In this document: positions 1 to 7,099 of the stretch, in pieces
Layout: each line of letters starts with the position of its first letter
Numbering within the stretch: the stretch's first letter is position 1
Assembly (NCBI GenBank): GCA_029775955.1
Contig: JARVJW010000027.1
Coordinates: 1-10,738 of the forward strand
Source of the DNA: Nitrososphaeria archaeon
GTDB lineage: Archaea; Thermoproteota; Nitrososphaeria; Conexivisphaerales; UBA164
DNA length: 10,738 bases
Direction of reading: 5' to 3'
The notes under the pieces: model-generated
The model's database searches: none
Told to the model about the DNA's origin: nothing
The model's input: only the letters and a program-made list of their open reading frames with translations
Made by a program: the position numbers and the translations under genes

Positions 1-1301
1 CCAAATAGTCTAGCGTACAAGTTAACAGAATCAGTGCTTTCAATCTTTACAGTAACAGACCTGCCAAGCATTTCACTCTCACTGAATATTACTATTTGCT
101 TATATGCAAAATTTCTGCCCTTCCACGTACCCTTCCTGCTTCCCCTCTCTGTTATAAGGGCTTCACCCTCCCAGCCTAGCCATTTTTCATTTGATTTATC
201 CATAATTTTCAGTATAACGTCATAAGCTTCTTTGCTTCTTCTTGAAATGATTTTGCTGTCAAGTGGCTTTAAATTAGAAGCAGCTGTACCGGGCATTGAC
301 CAGAACTTAGATAGATTTACAGACGCAGGCTTTATTCGCTCTAAAAGTGAGATAGTTTTCTGGAAGTCTTCCTCAGTTTCGGTAGGGTAACCCACAATAA
401 TATCAGTCTCTATTGTGCTTAACGGCAATTTTTCCCTTATTGAGTTCACAACACCCTCAAAAATGGCCGACCTGTATCCCCTTTTCATATCACTTAATAC
501 GCTGTCACTTCCTGATTGCACTGGCACATGAAAAAACTGATATATATGCCTACTTGGAAACAGGCGCATCATATCCCTAGTTATTGCCTTTGCAAATTGA
601 GGCGTCATCATCCCGACCCTTATTTTAAATTCTGATTCAATACTGTTAATCTGCTCAAGGAGGTCTGGAAGCCTTTTTCCCTTGTAGTAATAAGCCGCTA
701 CATCCTGACCCGTCAGCCAGATTTCCACTGCTCCTTGCCTTGTAAGCTCACTTGTTGCTCTGACAATTTCCATAAGTGAAAAACTATGATTTGAACCTCG
801 TGAAAACTTTGTTGCACAGAATGTGCAATGGTAGTTGCAACCTTCCTGCACTTCTATCACTCCAATGGTATGCGAAAGGCTTCTACTAATCATCGCGGGT
901 TTTTCTACAATCGAATCGGAAGTTATCAGCTCCCCCCTTGCGCCGTTCAGAGACATTGCCGCTGCCTCCGCTATCCTGTCAACCGAATTAACGTCTATGG
1001 CAACATTGCAACCAGACCCAAGCACACGCTCTTGGTCTATCCTTGTCAGGCAGCCGGCAATTACAAGTGGCTTTTTACCTTCAACTATTTCATCAATTCT
1101 GTACAGTATTTTGTCTTCAGTCGGTTTTTTTACACCACATGTATTTATTATAACGATGTCAGCCCCTTTTTCGTCACTTTCAGTCCAGCCATTACTTTCA
1201 AGCATACTCTTCATTATAACTGAATCAGCCTGGTTAGCTGCACAACCATATGTTTCAATGTAATATTTGAGCTGGGACAACAGGGCACATTTAGCAGGCA
1301 T
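1..1301 (-). CDS. tRNA t6A37 methylthiotransferase (archaeal e-MtaB/CDKAL1 type), C-terminus cut by window edge
   Basis: This radical-SAM enzyme converts t6A to ms2t6A at position 37 of ANN-decoding tRNAs. Reading from the ATG at 1301, 433 residues are visible before the left edge. The N-terminal methylthiotransferase domain starts with ETYGCAANQAD and supplies C20, C55 (INTCG) and C84 (AGCLT) for the second 4Fe-4S cluster. The radical-SAM motif is CNYHCTFC (C155, C159, C162). Further family landmarks are HVPVQSGSD and TDIIVGYPTETEEDF. A C-terminal TRAM-like segment begins near GEALITERGSRKGTW. Archaeal members are about 420-430 residues long, so only a few residues are probably missing. The gene starts 23 bases after the glycosyltransferase stop. 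I see no separate promoter at the right distance, so co-transcription is likely. MiaB and MtaB proper are alternatives, but the archaeal context and short spacing favour the t6A enzyme. Confidence 0.93.
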   Translation of the reverse strand, partial: MPAKCALLSQLKYYIETYGCAANQADSVIMKSMLESNGWTESDEKGADIVIINTCGVKKPTEDKILYRIDEIVEGKKPLVIAGCLTRIDQERVLGSGCNVAIDVNSVDRIAEAAAMSLNGARGELITSDSIVEKPAMISRSLSHTIGVIEVQEGCNYHCTFCATKFSRGSNHSFSLMEIVRATSELTRQGAVEIWLTGQDVAAYYYKGKRLPDLLEQINSIESEFKIRVGMMTPQFAKAITRDMMRLFPSRHIYQFFHVPVQSGSDSVLSDMKRGYRSAIFEGVVNSIREKLPLSTIETDIIVGYPTETEEDFQKTISLLERIKPASVNLSKFWSMPGTAASNLKPLDSKIISRRSKEAYDVILKIMDKSNEKWLGWEGEALITERGSRKGTWKGRNFAYKQIVIFSESEMLGRSVTVKIESTDSVNLYARLF

Positions 1302-1324
1302 TTATAAAAATTTTGATTATGAAT

Positions 1325-2344
1325 TTATCCGTCTATATTGTAGTTCTTGTCCCGCCATCTGATCGAGTGAGACCTTGCCCCAATGACCAAGAACAGTAGG
1401 GCGAAAAAAATAGCCGGCAATGACATGATTGATGGCAGCACAGCAAGCCTCCCATACATGCGCCCCCTGGCCAGATTTTTAACGACCCACAAAGCAAATG
1501 GGGTCAAATAAAGCCAGTTTTCAGTCAGCACAGACATTACCAGAAAAACTGCAAGGACCAGAGCCACGACAACAAATGCGTAAACCCCCCTTTTAGAATA
1601 CTTTAGCATCAACTTGACCTGCCTCACAGTCCAGGACGTAAGATTTTTTTCGTTAAACGCATTTAGAGGCATTACTTGCGCAGCATAACCTATTTTCCAC
1701 CCCATTTTCTTTGAAATTCTTGTAAGCGCGCAGTCATCGCACCATTCGCCACTAAGTTCGTTTGTTATTTTCTGGTCCATATCACTTTCCCTAAATGCCA
1801 TTGATCCACCCCAGAGGAATCTGCCCCCAATAGCCTGGCTCTCAAACCCCAGAGTCCAGAATCCTGCACGCATCAGATTTTTCATTGTGATCTTGAGTGG
1901 GTATGGCCAGGAAAATACAGTCACTACATGGTAACTCTTTAGCATGGAAGTTAATACTGTAAGCCAGCTTTTTGGATAAACCGTATCCGAATCGGCAATA
2001 ACTATGTTTCCATTTGAATGTTTTATTCCTGTCAATATTGCCTTGATCTTGCCACTGCACATTTTGCAAAGCTCTTCTGTCTCGATAGTTTGCACACCAA
2101 ATGGATTCAGTAATGCACTTTGCTTTTCAAGTTCATCATTGTCAACCACATAAATTACCCTGAAATCAGGGTGGTCTTGACTTAATATCGAAATTGCGTT
2201 AGCGCTTAGCGCTGGCTCCTCACCGCGCAAGGGAACTATAACTGTTGACTTTCCTGGAAACCCTCCTTTAGCACGATGCAGCTGAAATTCCATCACCATC
2301 TGAAATATTAATAGTAGATCAACAACCATAACTAAAAAGAGCAT
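1325..2344 (-). CDS. Membrane GT2/GT21-like glycosyltransferase (ceramide glucosyltransferase-like)
   Basis: This is a 339-residue processive-fold glycosyltransferase that probably transfers a sugar from a nucleotide sugar to a membrane lipid or lipid-linked acceptor on the cytoplasmic face. Residues 1-18 form an N-terminal membrane anchor. The GT-A catalytic domain starts at STVIVPLRGEEP (33-44). It has VYVVDN-like strand residues near 64-69, the metal-binding DSD at 118-120, WGGSMAFR near 178-185, and the probable catalytic CDD at 202-204. A WTVRQVKLMLKY stretch (238-249) occupies the place of the family's Q/RxxRW motif, with the terminal RW not conserved. Two or three C-terminal helices follow (about 255-275, 277-290 and 303-322), and the protein ends IRWRDKNYNIDG, a tail typical of GT21-like proteins. 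It is first in an operon with the tRNA methylthiotransferase and has its own TATA box. The acceptor and sugar cannot be read from sequence. Confidence 0.82.
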   Translation of the reverse strand: MLFLVMVVDLLLIFQMVMEFQLHRAKGGFPGKSTVIVPLRGEEPALSANAISILSQDHPDFRVIYVVDNDELEKQSALLNPFGVQTIETEELCKMCSGKIKAILTGIKHSNGNIVIADSDTVYPKSWLTVLTSMLKSYHVVTVFSWPYPLKITMKNLMRAGFWTLGFESQAIGGRFLWGGSMAFRESDMDQKITNELSGEWCDDCALTRISKKMGWKIGYAAQVMPLNAFNEKNLTSWTVRQVKLMLKYSKRGVYAFVVVALVLAVFLVMSVLTENWLYLTPFALWVVKNLARGRMYGRLAVLPSIMSLPAIFFALLFLVIGARSHSIRWRDKNYNIDG

Positions 2345-2366
2345 CCATCAATAGTTGAACTGACGC

Positions 2367-2375
2367 TTATAAAAG
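2367..2375 (-). promoter_or_regulatory. TATA box of the glycosyltransferase operon
   Basis: On the minus strand this reads CTTTTATAA. Its centre lies about 27 bases upstream of the ATG at 2344, so transcription is predicted to start at or within a few bases of the start codon (leaderless mRNA). It shares a 115-bp divergent intergenic region with the TFB promoter. Confidence 0.6.
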
Positions 2376-2412
2376 CATTAATTTATTTACCTTCTAATAT
2401 AATAATTTTTTC

Positions 2413-2428
2413 CGAAATATTTATATAT
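2413..2428 (+). promoter_or_regulatory. BRE/TATA promoter of the TFB gene
   Basis: A purine-rich BRE-like CGAAA (2413-2417) is followed by the TATA element TTTATATAT (2420-2428). The predicted start is around 2448-2452, giving a 5' UTR of about 10 bases. A GGAG at 2448-2451 lies 8 bases before the ATG and could serve as a Shine-Dalgarno site if the transcript begins slightly upstream. Confidence 0.6.
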
Positions 2429-2459
2429 ACATAATTTAAAGTTTTTTGGAGTAAAGTTT

Positions 2460-3398
2460 ATGCCATTTAAAAAGCTTAGATCGGGAGATCTTGAAGGAAT
2501 TGAAAAGTGCCCAATGTGCGGTTCAAAGGACCTTTTGCAGGATGATGAATCAGGCGAAATAATCTGCGCAAGCTGCGGATTTGTGATAAAGGAAAAAGTT
2601 GAAAGCACGGGACCCGAATGGCGGGCTTTCTCAAAGGATGAAAAAGACAACAGGAGCAGGGTTGGAACTCCAACATCTCTAGGAATAAACGACATGGGCC
2701 TTTCCACTGTGATGGATAGGTCTAACAGGGACGCTACTGGGAAATCAATTTCGGGAGCCAACAAGGCAACATATTATAGGCTGAGAATGTGGGACAGCAG
2801 GAGCAAGGCCCATGAGCCAGCTGACAGGAACCTGAGGCAGGCATTTAATGAGCTTAACAGGCTCGTAGATAAGTTGAGCGTTCCAGGGAGCGTGTCCGAG
2901 AGGGCAGCATATATTTATCGCAAAGCTCTCGAGAAAGGGCTAGTAAGAGGCAGGAGTATAAGTGCAATAATGGCGGCTTCCCTATATACTGCATGCAGGT
3001 CGCTTGAAGTGCCAAGAACTCTCAAGGACATAGCTGCGGTGTCAAACATAAAAAGGAAGGATATAGCAAAGAGCTACAGACTTATTGTTAAGGAACTTGA
3101 CCTGAAAATGCCCGTTGCTGACCCAGTCAAGTCCGTGAGCAGGATAGCGACAAGGGTTGGGCTAAGTGAAAGGACAAGCAGAAAGGCACTGGATATAATA
3201 AGGAGGGCTATGCAATCTGGAATTTCTGCAGGTAAGGATCCAATGGGGCTTGCTGCAGCAGCACTTTATGTTGCATGTGTTTTAGAAGGGGAAAACAAGA
3301 CGCAGAAGGACATAGCGGAAGCTGCAGGAGTAACAGAAGTTACAATAAGGAACAGGTATAAGGGCCTTAAATCAGCACTAAATCTACCAAAAGAATAG
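2460..3398 (+). CDS. tfb: Transcription initiation factor B (TFB, TFIIB homologue)
   Basis: TFB bridges TBP-bound promoter DNA and RNA polymerase. It contacts the BRE and helps open the start site. The 312-residue protein has the full architecture. An N-terminal zinc ribbon has CPMCG (C17, C20) and CASCG (C36, C39). The B-reader/linker includes GPEWRAF (51-57) and SRVGTPTSLG. Two cyclin-fold repeats follow at about 121-210 and 220-305, and the second carries the BRE-recognition helix-turn-helix around 281-300 (TQKDIAEAAGVTEVTIRNR). The length is normal for archaeal TFB. The start at 2460 is supported by the upstream TATA/BRE and GGAG. No disruption is visible and every expected domain is present. 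Archaea often carry several TFB paralogues; whether this is the main or an accessory copy cannot be decided here. By memory the sequence resembles Nitrososphaerota TFBs most. Confidence 0.97.
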   Translation: MPFKKLRSGDLEGIEKCPMCGSKDLLQDDESGEIICASCGFVIKEKVESTGPEWRAFSKDEKDNRSRVGTPTSLGINDMGLSTVMDRSNRDATGKSISGANKATYYRLRMWDSRSKAHEPADRNLRQAFNELNRLVDKLSVPGSVSERAAYIYRKALEKGLVRGRSISAIMAASLYTACRSLEVPRTLKDIAAVSNIKRKDIAKSYRLIVKELDLKMPVADPVKSVSRIATRVGLSERTSRKALDIIRRAMQSGISAGKDPMGLAAAALYVACVLEGENKTQKDIAEAAGVTEVTIRNRYKGLKSALNLPKE

Positions 3399-3417
3399 AT
3401 TCCTCACAATATCTATT

Positions 3418-3430
3418 AACTTTTTTTGGA
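3418..3430 (+). terminator. T-tract terminator after TFB
   Basis: A run of seven T residues (3421-3427) begins 23 bases after the TFB stop codon, without an obvious GC stem before it. This fits the archaeal pattern in which a U-tract alone ends transcription. Confidence 0.5.
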
Positions 3431-3595
3431 TAATTATGGAAGCTAAAGTGCAAGGTTATTCTCAATTATACATAGTGGGATTAGAGAAAAACAATGAGAA
3501 ACTTGCTCTATGCCAAAAAATTTAAGGTGATTAGCATATTGGGCAACAATTTACTTACGCCTCAGCCTGAAACTTATTTATTAAAATTCTAACCC

Positions 3596-4400
3596 GTCAA
3601 CTACTAGCTCCTAAAGGAGTTGCTGGCCTTCCCGTAGGCCCGAGCTAACGATTGGCTGGTTGAAGGCAGCACTCAGATTTACCTTCAATGTTCCTTGAAG
3701 CATTTAACTGAAAGCCTCAGTTCAGGCAATTAAAAGACCCTTTCTGTTTTTCTTATTGGCATAACCACATTTTGAGCATTTCTGCGACGTAGGTTCCACA
3801 AACAACACCTTTTTACTCATTGCATTGTATTTGATAAATTGCTTGAGGAGACCGAGCTTGAATCTCCTTCCTCTGTTTTTCATCCTTTTTTGACTCAAGA
3901 CGTCGAAGGACAGGTTTACTCACTACATTGTTAAGCGCGAACCGTCTTTGCGGTGAGCAGAACGAGTGCCCACGTGCTGTAATCTCTTTTTTTGTATTGA
4001 TACATTTACCCCTCGCTTTGAATTGAAGGACTTTGACGGAACAGCTTTATGTTCCTATCTGTCCCCACAACTTTTATGTTTTTTCCTGCTATTTGAACCA
4101 GTAAGAGCATTTTCCTTTCCTTTATGGTGAACTGTGCATTGGTGTATTGGCCCTTATATTTTCCAATCAATGGAGAATTGGCAACTGGAAAGACCAACCT
4201 TTACAGTTGTTAAAGAGACTGTAAGTCAGGGTAGAATGTTCTATCGTATATAAAGACCTATGGATCAGCTTACTGAGAACGGCATCGCCTTTCTCATTTA
4301 AAAGATCGATTTGGGCTGGGTTTGTTTGATCGACCGCTGTTGTCCTTACAGTGACATCGACCGCGATCATGCGCTTTTAAATCTTTGGACTTTGCCTGGA
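3596..4400 (-). pseudogene. tnpB: Decayed IS200/IS605-type TnpB (OrfB) pseudogene
   Basis: TnpB is an RNA-guided RuvC nuclease carried by IS200/IS605-like elements. On the minus strand, TnpB pieces lie in order but in different frames. An N-terminal stretch has TNPAQIDLLNEKGDAVLSK and LIHRSLYTIEHS (about 4340-4230). Next is LIGKYKGQYTNAQFTIKER with the RuvC-I-like VVGTDRNIK (about 4160-4040), where the family expects GIDRG/NIK. Then come RRFALNNVVSKPV and RFKLGLLKQFI (about 3930-3840), and the C-terminal zinc-knuckle half VEPTSQKCSKCGYANKKNRK (about 3800-3740). A frameshift follows. The second knuckle reads NCLN-stop-GF, with a TGA replacing the expected Cys codon. The tail contains LNASRNIE and NQPIVSSGL. 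With these breaks no functional protein is possible. No TnpA is present. The left boundary of the element is not clear. Confidence 0.8.
3606..3640 (-). repeat. Two hairpins at the 3' end of the TnpB pseudogene (probable right-end / omega-RNA scaffold remnant)
   Basis: Two adjacent inverted repeats are visible. AGCTCC(3606-3611)-TAAA-GGAGTT(3616-3621) has one G-T wobble, and GGCCT(3625-3629)-TCCCGT-AGGCC(3636-3640) is perfect. They lie where TnpB-linked guide RNAs and right-end hairpins are found in IS200/IS605-like elements, overlapping the C-terminal codons. On the minus strand the second hairpin is followed by GTAGTTGAC ending at 3596, a plausible right-end junction. The structures are seen; their role is inferred. 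Confidence 0.5.
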
Positions 4401-4538
4401 GGAACATGCAGACAAGCTGGTCGTCAGTACGATTGGGAGACATACACCCAATCTGAGGAACAGAATGAACGTTATAGTAAGATAGCGGCAGAGAAATTTA
4501 GGATATCAGAATGGAAGCTGCGCCAGCCTTATGCCTGA
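4390..4538 (+). pseudogene. Orphan C-terminal coding fragment, product unknown
   Basis: I do not recognise this protein. An open plus-strand frame ends at 4538 and has a clear protein-like composition: charged and aromatic, with QYDWETYTQSEEQNERY and ISEWKLRQPYA at the C-terminus. The frame also continues back to an ATG at 4311, but that upstream part overlaps the TnpB remnant on the other strand and is probably accidental. The stop lies only 5 bases from the convergent stop of the small membrane gene, a spacing normal for two genuine genes. A reasonable inference is that the element carrying TnpB inserted into or next to a plus-strand gene and removed its 5' part. A chance open frame remains possible. 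Confidence 0.3.
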
Positions 4539-4543
4539 GCGCA

Positions 4544-4771
4544 CTAAAACCTCATGCGCCTTTTGAAGATCAACTTGTACCAGAAATACATACTAATTAG
4601 CATTGCATAAATTGTAGAAAAACCAATTAATGAAACAAAAAAGGCCTGCCAATAGGGATGCCATTTAAGTTCAGCCGATGCCAAATAGAAGGACTCAGGC
4701 AAAGCTAAGATCACTGCAGGCACTATGCACATAGCCACTATTTTTAACTTGCTCTTAATGGAAGATTTCAT
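4544..4771 (-). CDS. Small two-helix membrane protein, function unknown
   Basis: This 75-residue protein has a basic N-terminus (MKSSIKSKLK) and two hydrophobic segments, about residues 11-31 (IVAMCIVPAVILALPESFYL) and 43-66 (QAFFVSLIGFSTIYAMLISM and following). It ends in a basic tail (KLIFKRRMRF). The positive charges at both ends predict that both termini face the cytoplasm. I recognise no family. Support for a real gene comes from a TATA-like CTTAAATAA centred about 25 bases upstream of the ATG, which predicts a leaderless transcript as for other genes here. The convergent stop of the neighbouring fragment lies 5 bases away. Confidence 0.5.
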   Translation of the reverse strand: MKSSIKSKLKIVAMCIVPAVILALPESFYLASAELKWHPYWQAFFVSLIGFSTIYAMLISMYFWYKLIFKRRMRF

Positions 4772-4790
4772 ATGTAAGAAAGAGTAAAAA

Positions 4791-4800
4791 GTTATTTAAG
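4791..4800 (-). promoter_or_regulatory. TATA-like element of the small membrane gene
   Basis: The minus strand reads CTTAAATAAC, centred about 25 bases before the ATG at 4771. It fits a leaderless start. The site is AT-rich and partly palindromic, so the assignment rests on spacing. Confidence 0.4.
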
Positions 4801-4801
4801 C

Positions 4802-5176
4802 ATGTCGTTTTATTTATTTCGTCTGCTTCAATGCTTATGCCGTATATTCGTCTGCACCAGAGCAGATGGAAGTGTGGGGATCACTTACCTGTTTGTATGT
4901 GCCAGCTTATTGTATGTCTTCCTTTCAAATACCTTCTGGCAAGTTTCCCTGAGTTGCATTCCGTTTGTAGGAGGGATTGGTCATAGGGAAGCTTAATAGA
5001 ACTGAACATTATTTATTATATTATATTGCAGTTTAGTAATCTTTATGTTCGCTTTCATCCATAAATGGCTTGGGTTTTCACGCTCACTGTTGATAATAAC
5101 TGCCACCTTTAGCTTGCTAAACCTCTTAATAACTCACTATAAGCTGAAGTTATTGGCTTTTAAGCTTTTTATATAA
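4802..5176 (+). pseudogene. Possible frameshifted remnant of a small integral membrane protein
   Basis: No intact gene fills the stretch between the small membrane gene and pyrB. The plus strand carries hydrophobic coding-like pieces. A 64-codon frame (4802-4996) includes VCASLLYVFLSN and CIPFVGG. One frame over, at the PFVGG junction, the reading continues GLVIGKLNRTEHYLLYYIAV to about 5033. Back in the first frame a 43-codon ORF (5045-5176) reads FAFIHKWLGFSRSLLIITAT and onward. Joined through two frameshifts, these would give a protein of about 120 residues with 3-4 membrane helices. A TATA-like run (5009-5028) lies about 28 bases before the ATG at 5045, so the last ORF might alone be a 43-residue leaderless membrane peptide. 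Codon evidence is weak, and AT-rich DNA yields hydrophobic frames by chance. Confidence 0.25.
5167..5176 (+). promoter_or_regulatory. TATA box of pyrB
   Basis: TTTTATATAA is centred 23-24 bases upstream of the pyrB ATG at 5195, predicting a leaderless transcript. An ATG at 5190 is out of frame and runs into a stop after two codons, which supports 5195 as the true start. Confidence 0.65.
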
Positions 5177-5194
5177 TCGTGTTAATAACATGCT

Positions 5195-6109
5195 ATGATA
5201 ACAGATGTTATTTCTGCGCTTGACCTTGACCGCAAGAGCGTTGAGTTAATTTTAAATGAAGCTGAAAGCATGAGAAATCAACTTTACGGCAAAAGGTGCT
5301 TACACATTGCAGATGAAAAGATTGTAATAACAGTTTTTCTTGAACCCAGCACCAGGACAAGGTTAAGCTTCCAGTTTGCGGCTACCTACCTTGGGGCCAA
5401 AGCTATTGACTTTGGTACAACCGAAATATCAAGTATCCAAAAAGGGGAAACATTTGAAGATACAATCAGAATGGTTGATGGCTACGAGCCTGACGCGATA
5501 GTCCTGAGGCAAAGCGTCCCGGGAAACGCAAAAAGGGCAGCTGAAATTTCTGCAGCACCTGTTATAAATGCAGGAGATGGTGCCAATGAACATCCTACCC
5601 AAGCACTTACTGACATGTATACAATAAAGAGGGAAATAGGAAGGGTCAATGGATTGACGATTGGGTTAATGGGTGACCTAAAACATGGCAGAACCGTAAG
5701 CAGCCTTTCATATATGCTGGATAAATTTGACGAAAACACTGTGATTTATATAGCGCCAGATGAACTTCAGGTCAGCAACGAAGTTGTTTCTAAACTTAAA
5801 AATTTAAAATACAAAAAGTCTGACAGGGTTGATGGCGTTATGGAAGATTTAGATGTCCTGTATGTGACCAGGATACAGAAGGAAAGGTTCATTGACAATG
5901 CAGAATATGAAAGGTTAAAGGGAAGTTATATCATAAACCGTGACTTTCTTGAAAAGTTCAAAAGGAGGCCGATAATTATGCATCCTCTGCCACGCATTGA
6001 TGAATTGGCAAGCGACGTTGACAACATGAAAGAAGCAAAATACTTTGAACAGGCCAAAAACGGCGTCTACGTAAGAATGGCTTTGCTGAAGGAAATCATG
6101 AATTTATGA
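5195..6109 (+). CDS. pyrB: Aspartate carbamoyltransferase catalytic subunit
   Basis: This enzyme joins carbamoyl phosphate and L-aspartate to make N-carbamoyl-L-aspartate, the committed step of pyrimidine synthesis, in the cytosol. The 304-residue length is normal. Active-site motifs are intact. They comprise the carbamoyl-phosphate loop PSTRTRLSF (S52-T53-R54-T55), K83 in the mobile loop IQKGETF, R105 in VLRQS, HPTQALTD (H133-Q136), GDLKHGRTVSS with R166, R226 in YVTRIQKER, and MHPLPR (262-267). The catalytic chain usually partners the zinc-binding regulatory chain PyrI, which in many archaea is encoded immediately downstream. Here the gene instead ends tail to tail with the flavin oxidoreductase, overlapping it by 6 bases, so pyrI is not in this operon. 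Ornithine carbamoyltransferase is excluded by the aspartate-type C-terminal motifs and overall similarity. Confidence 0.96.
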   Translation: MITDVISALDLDRKSVELILNEAESMRNQLYGKRCLHIADEKIVITVFLEPSTRTRLSFQFAATYLGAKAIDFGTTEISSIQKGETFEDTIRMVDGYEPDAIVLRQSVPGNAKRAAEISAAPVINAGDGANEHPTQALTDMYTIKREIGRVNGLTIGLMGDLKHGRTVSSLSYMLDKFDENTVIYIAPDELQVSNEVVSKLKNLKYKKSDRVDGVMEDLDVLYVTRIQKERFIDNAEYERLKGSYIINRDFLEKFKRRPIIMHPLPRIDELASDVDNMKEAKYFEQAKNGVYVRMALLKEIMNL

Positions 6110-7099
6110 CAAATAAGGCATTACCTTTTTAGCGATAAGTTTTATTGAATTTACCCTCATTTCATGAGATATTCCTGGAAAGCTCATCTTAGCTAGCAAT
6201 TCAGTGACCCCCAGTTTTTTACGGTAGATGTCAATTTTTTCAATTGCACACGAGGGATTGCATACTATCATCCTTTCAAGCACATCATCTTTTATGCTTG
6301 AATAATCCACATCCTTGGGGTCTATCTCCCTTCCATCCTTGTCCTGTAAATGGCCCCACTTATAGTAATCCTGCCTGTATGATTCAAGCATCATATCAGC
6401 AGCCCTTTTAAGTTCATTTTCATTATCAGATACGAATACTTCCCTACGCAAAGGAAAATCTTTTACAATTTTGCCTAATTTTTCTAATTCATCTCTGTAA
6501 GTTTTTAACCTTCGCTCAAGCACTCTTATATCAGTAACTGGGTCCATGATCCAGGCATCCCCCCTATGCGCCGCTTTTGCAACAGCTTCTTCACTTTTAG
6601 CTGCTATCCATAACGGCGGCATGGGCTTTTGAACTGGCCTTGGGTATATTGCAAGCCTGTAATCATTCACCTGTAACTGATGCCCCTCAAGGAGCTGTTT
6701 TACCAATTTTAAGTTATCTTCATATAGCTTTGCCTTTATTTTGATGTCCTTTCCAAATGCCTCATATTCTTCCTTCCTGTATCCTAGCCCAACCCCCAGG
6801 GTCATCCTGCCATTGCTTATCACATCCAACGTGCTTGCCTGTTCAGCAATTTCAAACGGATTGTGTAGCGGAAGGACCACGATGTCTGTTCCCAACCTTA
6901 TCTTGGAGGTAACCGCAGCTACAGCCGAAAGAGCAGTAAATGGTGCAGGACTCCAGCCATCAGGGGAAAAGTGATGCTCCCCCACATAAACTGCAGAAAA
7001 GTTAAGTTTTTCACTTAATGACGATTCCTGCAAAAAGCCCCTATATTCATCAACCCATTTGCCATCTGACTGAAGCGTATAATGGAGGGAGAACTTCAT
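6104..7099 (-). CDS. LLM-class flavin/F420-dependent oxidoreductase (luciferase-like)
   Basis: This is a 331-residue member of the bacterial luciferase-like TIM-barrel family, which uses FMN or coenzyme F420 to oxidise or reduce small organic molecules. Family marks are YVGEHHFSPDG (38-48), KIRLGTDIVVLPLHNPFEIA (66-85), and the typical run with ISNGRMTLGVGLGY (94-107) followed by KEEYEAFG. Another is PPLWIAAKSEEAVAKAA (161-177). The start at 7099 overlaps the upstream transporter stop in an ATGA arrangement, so translational coupling is likely. No N-terminal signal is present, indicating a cytosolic enzyme. The pairing with a transporter suggests that it acts on the imported compound. Whether the cofactor is FMN or F420 cannot be settled from motifs alone. 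The substrate is unknown. Confidence 0.88.
   Translation of the reverse strand: MKFSLHYTLQSDGKWVDEYRGFLQESSLSEKLNFSAVYVGEHHFSPDGWSPAPFTALSAVAAVTSKIRLGTDIVVLPLHNPFEIAEQASTLDVISNGRMTLGVGLGYRKEEYEAFGKDIKIKAKLYEDNLKLVKQLLEGHQLQVNDYRLAIYPRPVQKPMPPLWIAAKSEEAVAKAAHRGDAWIMDPVTDIRVLERRLKTYRDELEKLGKIVKDFPLRREVFVSDNENELKRAADMMLESYRQDYYKWGHLQDKDGREIDPKDVDYSSIKDDVLERMIVCNPSCAIEKIDIYRKKLGVTELLAKMSFPGISHEMRVNSIKLIAKKVMPYLS

Noticed and set aside
828..1263. Two overlapping plus-strand open frames of 131 and 142 codons
   Set aside because: They are antisense to the radical-SAM methylthiotransferase, whose Fe-S cysteine motifs and domain order are unmistakable.
2387..2764. Minus-strand 125-codon open frame
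   Set aside because: It is antisense to the TFB zinc ribbon and B-reader region, covers the TFB promoter and has no family features.
3437..3526. 29-codon plus-strand ORF between TFB and the TnpB remnant
   Set aside because: It follows the TFB terminator without a promoter or ribosome-binding site and has no recognisable features. The rest of 3399-3595 holds nothing that I can identify.
4311..4389. N-terminal half of the plus-strand open frame starting at the ATG at 4311
   Set aside because: It lies over TnpB-like coding sequence on the other strand, so only the part after about 4390 is considered as possible gene remnant.
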